Shown here: positions 27,198 to 32,050 of the stretch, piece by piece
Position numbering within the stretch: the first letter of the stretch is position 1
Layout of the letters: each line of letters begins with the position of its first letter
Assembly (NCBI GenBank): GCA_018814765.1
Contig: JAHIZJ010000086.1
Span: forward strand, 1 to 32,050
Reading direction: 5' to 3'
DNA from: Patescibacteria group bacterium
GTDB lineage: Bacteria > Patescibacteriota > Patescibacteriia > JAHIZJ01
DNA: 32,050 nucleotides
Position numbers and translations under genes: made by a program
The notes under the pieces: generated by a model
What the model was told of the DNA's origin: nothing
Database searches by the model: none
The model's input: the letters and a program-made list of their open reading frames with translations, nothing else

Positions 27198-27677
27198 TTA
27201 CCGTGCAAATTCTTCACCATATTTATCATCAATCTGCCGATAACTTGAAAATGGATTATCTCTCAATTCCTGAAAAGTATTTACCTCTTTATGCTTGAGT
27301 AGATTACCAATGATATATCCAGTTACTCTCCAATCCATATCATCCGAAGTTACCTGCAACGATTTCGTGCACTGCCACATCTCCTGATATTTCATTTTAA
27401 ATGACTTCCTATATTCATATGAAGTTCCACCATTAATTATCTGTTTGATTTTTGCTAAATCAGTATCATTCTTTGAATGACACTTTAAGTGATAGTGGTT
27501 TGATGCAATACTGAAAATAATATCCGATGCTGAGTAATTTTTTGTTGCCCTTTTGATCTGATTTAGCAGGATCTTTTTCTTCATACATTCACTAAAATAT
27601 GGAAAATACAACGAAGTCACTCCTGTAATGAAATATATCGTGTTATCAGGCCAATATCGTTTTGATTTATTTATCAT
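27198..27677 (-). mobile_element. REP-associated tyrosine transposase (RAYT / TnpA-REP, Y1 HUH superfamily)
   Basis: NTIYFITGVTSLYFPYF...LLNQIKRATKNYSASDIIFSIASNHYHLKCHSK: HUH-type HYH; WRVTGYIIGNLLKHKEVNTFQELRDNPFSSYRQ C-terminus typical of RAYTs. Confidence 0.85.
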
Positions 27678-27716
27678 ATATCCTCTTCCCAAATCTCCCT
27701 GACACTGTCTTTATAC

Positions 27717-27808
27717 CACAGAGCTAAAGCTCTATCAACCGTGAGCTAAAGCTTTTTAGAATTAAGTCATCTTTAAAACTAAAGCCTTTTAATAAAGCTC
27801 GGTAGAAT
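27717..27808. repeat. REP-like repeat copy 3 (partial/diverged)
   Basis: AGAGCTAAAGCTCTATCAACCGTGAGCTAAAGCTTTTTAGAATT. Confidence 0.6.
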
Positions 27809-27814
27809 AAAAAT

Positions 27815-27842
27815 CGGGGCACCAAGCAAAGCTCGGCGCCCC
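27815..27842 (-). terminator. Terminator of the structured RNA
   Basis: minus strand GGGGCGCCGAGC-TTT-GCTTGGTGCCCC-GATTTTTATTC; 12-bp stem including two G.U pairs. Confidence 0.85.
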
Positions 27843-27920
27843 CAGAAATCAAACGAAGCGTTAATTTAGGCATGTGCCACTACGTACTGCCAGTCTCCAT
27901 TCAGGAGAAGCACCCGGTTA

Positions 27921-27993
27921 AGGGTGGGTGGGATTAGAACCCAGCACGCATCAGGTTGCCAACCTGCTACACTACCAGCTATTGCACCTCCCC
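27921..27993 (-). other. Degenerate tRNA-like domain (anticodon-loop position reads GGC)
   Basis: GGGGAGGTGCAATAGCTGGTAGTGTAGCAGGTTGGCAACCTGATGCGTGCTGGGTTCTAATCCCACCCACCCT: U8, A14, G18G19, A21, U33, U54U55C56, A58, C61 in register, but mismatches in acceptor, D and T stems and no CCA. Confidence 0.35.
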
Positions 27994-28116
27994 TTGCCTT
28001 CTAGCTTTCGCCCGGAATCATGGCGAAGCTGTAGCTCGTTTGTAGATCGTCATGCTCGGACTAATCCGCCCGAGCGACCACACGATGATGCCATAGGCCT
28101 CCCTACGGCATTCACT

Positions 28117-28144
28117 ATTTTACACAATATAAATTATATGTCAA
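28117..28144 (-). promoter_or_regulatory. Sigma70-type promoter for the structured RNA
   Basis: minus strand TTGACA (28144-28139), 16-nt spacer, TAAAAT (28122-28117). Confidence 0.75.
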
Positions 28145-28207
28145 ATATAAAAAACCAAAGCTATTTTATGTACTGTGTTGCTTTGTTTTTATTGGTATTG
28201 TGTACTA

Positions 28208-28561
28208 TTATCCATCCAATCCATTCACTAGCTGCATCATTTCGTTGTAATGCTTTTTTATAATTTCAGGATCACGGAATTGCTTGGAGAATTCCTGTAA
28301 GACATTCATTACTTTTACAATTACCTCTTTAGTTGGTTTTTCAAAATCACCGTCCACCTTTTTAAAGGCTCGTTTTAACAGAATTTCAATGTTGGCTCGA
28401 GTCAGTTTATCCGCTGACATTTCATCCATCCCTTGAGTTACATCTTCTAATTCTTTAGCCTGGTCTTCTCGATGAGCTTCTAAAAAACATCGCATTAAAG
28501 CCCTGCGCACATCAATAGCATCATATTTTTTGTCTGTATCGACTCCGTAAATAATAGACAT
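28208..28561 (-). CDS. Conserved hypothetical helical protein
   Basis: ORF MSIIYGVDTDKKYDAIDVRRALMRCFLEAH... Confidence 0.7.
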   Translation of the reverse strand: MSIIYGVDTDKKYDAIDVRRALMRCFLEAHREDQAKELEDVTQGMDEMSADKLTRANIEILLKRAFKKVDGDFEKPTKEVIVKVMNVLQEFSKQFRDPEIIKKHYNEMMQLVNGLDG

Positions 28562-28620
28562 TTTTTATCATTTAATTGGTTATTCTCTGTTGTGGTCGGG
28601 CTGCCCGCCTGCCATCGCCT

Positions 28621-28697
28621 TGGTCGGGGTAGCCGGACTTGAACCGGCGACCTCAGCGTCCCGAACGCTGCGCGCTAGCCAACTGCGCCATACCCCG
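28621..28697 (-). tRNA. tRNA-Pro (anticodon CGG), CCA encoded
   Basis: CGGGGTATGGCGCAGTTGGCTAGCGCGCAGCGTTCGGGACGCTGAGGTCGCCGGTTCAAGTCCGGCTACCCCGACCA; complete cloverleaf. Confidence 0.96.
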
Positions 28698-28735
28698 TAC
28701 TTCTTATTATTAACATAATTTTGTCGATAAATAAA

Positions 28736-28767
28736 GAGCCGTCAGTTTTCCAAAACAGACGGCTAAA
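28736..28767 (-). terminator. Rho-independent terminator of 28763-29434 gene
   Basis: AGCCGTCAGTTTTCCAAAACAGACGGCT hairpin. Confidence 0.7.
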
Positions 28768-29434
28768 AAAGTGGCTGAAAAGCATCAAGCAATGACTCCA
28801 CTGACTTAAATTCACTAGGCCTCTGTCCTCTCCGAACAAGTTTCAAATGATTCATCACCCGCCGCAATTGAACACTTTGAGTCCTATGCATCAGCTGACA
28901 AAAAGTAATAGCGCCCTTATGATGAGACATATAATAACGCGCAAACTCTAGATAAGAAAGAGCGAAAGAGAGGTTAGCTATGGCTAGTTCCAGTGATTGG
29001 CTAGGTGAACCATTTGTTCTAGTAATGGTTACATATGCAGCGTGTGCTAAGTATTCCCTAGCATATTTATAGTTTCTCAAGCTACGTTCTCTCAATGTCT
29101 CTATTGCTGAACTGTCTAATGAGTGGGTCCTTAGGAATTGCACATGTTCTACTACCGCAGTTGAATCACCCCATATCAGTTGGCCGGTCAGAACTGCTTC
29201 CGTTATAGCAGGATCAAAAATGCTCAATCCTGTCTCAAAATCCTGGCTGCTTATTTCAGTCATGTCCAGATGACCCACCGGTCCATGATATGCTTTGGGT
29301 TGAACACTATCTAGCACTACCAGCAAATCAATATCACTATCTGGTCTGCGTGATCCATAATGCCAGATAAATCTAGCCAAACCACTATGTGCCCCCAGTG
29401 AATTTTGTACTAAACGTAACAGTTCGCGTCTCAT
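28763..29434 (-). CDS. MNT-type nucleotidyltransferase with C-terminal helical, possibly HEPN-like, region
   Basis: HYGSRRPDSDIDLLVVLD (GSx..DxD); C-terminal LRNYKYAREYLAHAAYVTIT...LELAIANLSFALSYLEFARYYM; SD AGGAGGGACGACT. Confidence 0.7.
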   Translation of the reverse strand: MRRELLRLVQNSLGAHSGLARFIWHYGSRRPDSDIDLLVVLDSVQPKAYHGPVGHLDMTEISSQDFETGLSIFDPAITEAVLTGQLIWGDSTAVVEHVQFLRTHSLDSSAIETLRERSLRNYKYAREYLAHAAYVTITRTNGSPSQSLELAIANLSFALSYLEFARYYMSHHKGAITFCQLMHRTQSVQLRRVMNHLKLVRRGQRPSEFKSVESLLDAFQPLF

Positions 29435-29541
29435 AGTCGTCCCTCCTATAAAGAAAATGGGAGGAACGCTTTCACGCTCCTCCCGTGTAATTGGCAGCTC
29501 CTAACCCCCTCCTTAGCATTAGGGTCTACCAAGTGAATGGC

Positions 29542-29736
29542 TTACCGCGGATTCCAATCCATGCGGATCTTCTGGCCGCCCGGAATCTGGGCCGTGGTGT
29601 GACCGTTGAAGATGTTGCCACCCGGAGTCACATTGAACGTGTCGTGGATCTGACCGCCCATCGGTGTGGGACCCATCGGCTGAATACCGCAGTTGTGTCC
29701 AATGGGTCTGAATACGGGATTTGCTGGACCTGACAT
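29542..29736 (-). CDS. Orphan Gly/Pro-rich small protein (64 aa)
   Basis: Start MSGPANPVF behind GAGGAGGATACGATC. Confidence 0.6.
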   Translation of the reverse strand: MSGPANPVFRPIGHNCGIQPMGPTPMGGQIHDTFNVTPGGNIFNGHTTAQIPGGQKIRMDWNPR

Positions 29737-30072
29737 GATCGTATCCTCCTCTACCTTTGAGAGTGATTGGAGCCAGAGTAAATCATGACATAATCCTGAC
29801 CCCAAATTGGAACAACTTACCTACCTTTAACCAAACGATTAAAGGTACAGATCGACCACTAATTATCAGTGATCGTTAAGCCATGTATACCACAATCACC
29901 TCCCTTCAGATTCTCTGAGTTTGAGGCCAAGAACAGGTTAACGAGTCTTTCGCAAACCTGGCTACCCCCCCCTTCTACGCCAGTTGCTTCTAGGTGGAAT
30001 TTAGAACAGTCAGTGAATTCTCGTTATTCATGGATCACTCTCTTAAAAGACGTTTGATGACCTGGTTCGGGT

Positions 30073-30270
30073 TTAAAAAACCGAGGGAAAAGGTAGCGTT
30101 GGTCCTACCGGCACTGGGTAAGGTTGACGCGGACCCGGATAAGGCGGTCTGGGGGGAATCAGAATAGGCGGGAGACCAAACCCGACCATGGCACCACAGT
30201 GAGGGCAGTGACCACCCATGGTACAGTTCAGTGTGTAGCCGCATTCCGAGCAGATTCTAGGATAGCTCAT
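30073..30270 (-). CDS. Zinc-ribbon microprotein with proline-rich tail (65 aa)
   Basis: MSYPRICSECGYTLNCTMGGHCPHCGAMVGFGLPPILIPPRPPYPGPRQPYPVPVGP; SD AAGGAGGTGCCA. Confidence 0.7.
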   Translation of the reverse strand: MSYPRICSECGYTLNCTMGGHCPHCGAMVGFGLPPILIPPRPPYPGPRQPYPVPVGPTLPFPSVF

Positions 30271-30327
30271 TGGCACCTCCTTGTTGTAGGTTTTGAATGT
30301 GCTACTAAACTTCTACTTGCATAATAA

Positions 30328-30353
30328 AAAAATCCCCAAAGACAGCTAGGGAC
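30328..30353 (-). terminator. Terminator of the 30380-32050 gene
   Basis: minus strand TCCCTAGCTGTCTTTGGGGATTTTTTT. Confidence 0.6.
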
Positions 30354-30379
30354 AATAATAGGACAAATAATGCAAAAAA

Positions 30380-32050
30380 CTACATAATGGGCTTGATTAC
30401 AGCTATTTTCAAATCATTTGGCTTAATTTTTATGGAATAGTTTTTTCCTAGTTTACCAGTAATTTCAATTGGTAGATTGACTAACAATTTTTTACGGGCA
30501 ACTTTTTTTAAAGGCCCAATAATCTTACTTTGTAGCTCATTTCTATCTCTGTATGCCTCAACTGGGATATCTGAGCCATTGACTATCCTTCCATATTTAC
30601 TCAATAAGCACTCTAAGATCTCTTTGGTAGCACTGGTTGAATGAATTTGCTTTGAAGTGAGTGCTTTACCTTTTATAATTATTTTATGATCTTCGAAATC
30701 TATTGCAATATCCATATAATGAATAAAGGCCTCTTTTAACCTTGGAGTAAGCAAGTACTGCTTTGGTTGCAACTCTCTTTTCCAAACCAGCGACTTAGTC
30801 ATCCCAACTGGCAATATCGGTGATGACTTAGCTTCATTCAACGACTGTTCTATTCTCAAGCCATCCGGCTCAAGTCCGTCTACCCAGCTAATATAGTCGA
30901 GTGATACTTCTTTTGAATATTTTTTCTTTAGCTGTGCTAATAATTCCTGCATAATTTGTTGTGGCTGTCCTCTCTCACCAACAAAAACCAGTTTGCGGTT
31001 CAATGAGTAAGAATCCGTAAAAACATCAAACAACTCTTCCCTTTTATTAAAATAATCCTTAATATGCTTGACAATATCATCAAGCTTGCCCGACTTCCAA
31101 TCAAACAGTCTTATAAAAAGAGATTGATTTCCAAAAAGGCGTAATAGCTCTTTTGCATTACCCTCATTAAAGCCATAGTAAAAACATTTCCTTAGAGCAT
31201 ATAAAATCATCAAATCGTTCATTATCCAGCTGGACAAATGATGTTTCCAGAGAAACTTTCTATCAGCATTATTGACCAGCTTGTAGAAAAGCGGTGGCCT
31301 TTTTAAATTAACTGATAACTTTTTATCAAATATTTGCCTATTATAACTTACACTATGTGCTAGGTAATTCCCTACCTGATCAAGCCTAAACCACCTATCA
31401 CATTCATCAGAGAATGATCCTGTAAAAATTAGACCGAAGTCAAATGGCCAATTTGACAGTCCTTTATTAAACATTTCCTCAAAACGATAAAACTGTATTG
31501 GCGGATCAAATAGCCGTTCAGACTGTTGCGGTTTTTCATATGTGTTCTGATATTGTATTCGAAATTCCGGCAGTTCCTCTTTAGGGAATAATACAATGGG
31601 ATATTTTGAATTTAAAAAACTAACAACTAGCGAACTTCCCATAATAATCCATGGTGATACCTTAGCATGAAAGTTTACAACTAATCGTAAATATTTGAAA
31701 AAATCCGAAGAAGTGTTGAATAATTTTTTTGAAGGTAGTTTTTTCCAATTTTCAATATCTTGCATTTTCAGTCTGCCAATATCTACCAACACAGCACTGA
31801 AAAGAGAATTTAGTACTCCGCTCTTTGATGATCCGGCACGATCATCGGGTAACTCTTGAATAATATAGACAGAATATCCATGGTCTAAATGAATCTGGTT
31901 TTTTCTAAAATAAGAAAAAAGCTCTTCTTCAATAATACTGTGCATACGCGGACTGATAGCCTCATTTACAAACTTCTTTAAATGGGGCAGATATTTTCGT
32001 ATTTGTTCAATTTTAAATTGCTTCCTTCTGATTGGTTCCAGACCGACATA
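30380..32050 (-). CDS. Hypothetical protein, possibly degenerate GHMP-kinase-like domain plus C-terminal winged-helix-like domain (5' end outside window)
   Basis: ORF track starts at 31945, but the frame stays open to the window edge (YVGLEPIRRKQFKIEQIRKYLPHLKKFVNEAISPRMHSII...). C-term KGKALTSKQIHSTSATKEILECLLSKYGRIVNGSDIPVEAYRDRNELQSKIIGPLKKVARKKL. Confidence 0.6.
   Translation of the reverse strand, partial: YVGLEPIRRKQFKIEQIRKYLPHLKKFVNEAISPRMHSIIEEELFSYFRKNQIHLDHGYSVYIIQELPDDRAGSSKSGVLNSLFSAVLVDIGRLKMQDIENWKKLPSKKLFNTSSDFFKYLRLVVNFHAKVSPWIIMGSSLVVSFLNSKYPIVLFPKEELPEFRIQYQNTYEKPQQSERLFDPPIQFYRFEEMFNKGLSNWPFDFGLIFTGSFSDECDRWFRLDQVGNYLAHSVSYNRQIFDKKLSVNLKRPPLFYKLVNNADRKFLWKHHLSSWIMNDLMILYALRKCFYYGFNEGNAKELLRLFGNQSLFIRLFDWKSGKLDDIVKHIKDYFNKREELFDVFTDSYSLNRKLVFVGERGQPQQIMQELLAQLKKKYSKEVSLDYISWVDGLEPDGLRIEQSLNEAKSSPILPVGMTKSLVWKRELQPKQYLLTPRLKEAFIHYMDIAIDFEDHKIIIKGKALTSKQIHSTSATKEILECLLSKYGRIVNGSDIPVEAYRDRNELQSKIIGPLKKVARKKLLVNLPIEITGKLGKNYSIKIKPNDLKIAVIKPIM

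Larger units (their letters stand above)
27810..28110 (-). ncRNA. Putative ~300-nt structured non-coding RNA with internal tRNA-like domain
   Basis: Promoter at 28117-28144 (minus); stems with G.U pairs that only work on the minus strand; strong terminator at 27815-27842; no plausible CDS. Confidence 0.6.

Noticed and set aside
26259-27808. CRISPR array
   Set aside because: Repeats are palindromic, irregularly spaced and diverged, with no uniform spacers or Cas genes.
27921-27993. Functional tRNA-Ala(GGC) call
   Set aside because: Tertiary landmarks are present, but D-stem (10-25, 11-24), acceptor (5-68), T-stem (49-65) and 27-43 pairings fail and CCA is absent. Kept only as tRNA-like.
27810-28110. 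tmRNA, including permuted two-piece form
   Set aside because: No tag ORF, no canonical 5'/3' acceptor ends, and the D-side precedes the T-side in the middle, unlike permuted tmRNA.
27928-28263. 111-aa plus-strand ORF
   Set aside because: Antisense to the hairpin-rich RNA with promoter and terminator on the minus strand; no SD; low-complexity translation.
29869-30057. 62-aa plus-strand ORF
   Set aside because: Antisense to the SD/leader region on the minus strand; no SD of its own; proline-rich random-looking sequence.

Overview
This 32 kb window looks chromosomal and probably comes from a Patescibacteria/CPR-like bacterium. That placement is inferred from gene content and short, tightly packed genes, not from a search. 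Most genes are on the minus strand. Recognisable housekeeping genes: MltG (partial), mannose-1-P guanylyltransferase, Pcm, UppP, a divergent PAP2 protein, MutM/Fpg, RarA, UppS, a polyprenyl synthetase, a thermonuclease, an L,D-transpeptidase with FG-GAP repeats, a NatA-HAD-NatB ABC operon, RdgB, and tRNA-Pro(CGG). Between them sit orphan genes of a second class. These have near-perfect TTGACA promoters, strong AGGAGG Shine-Dalgarno sequences, often boxA-like leaders, and their own terminators. Most interesting signals: (1) a ~300-nt structured non-coding transcript at ~27810-28110 (minus) with its own promoter, a G.U-rich terminator and an internal degenerate tRNA-like domain; it lies next to a REP-associated tyrosine transposase (RAYT) and REP-like palindromes; (2) a ~130-nt orphan RNA at ~10230-10358 (+) with promoter and terminator; (3) dispersed palindromic/MITE-like elements and a 76-bp direct repeat bordering orphan gene cassettes. 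No CRISPR array or rRNA was seen.
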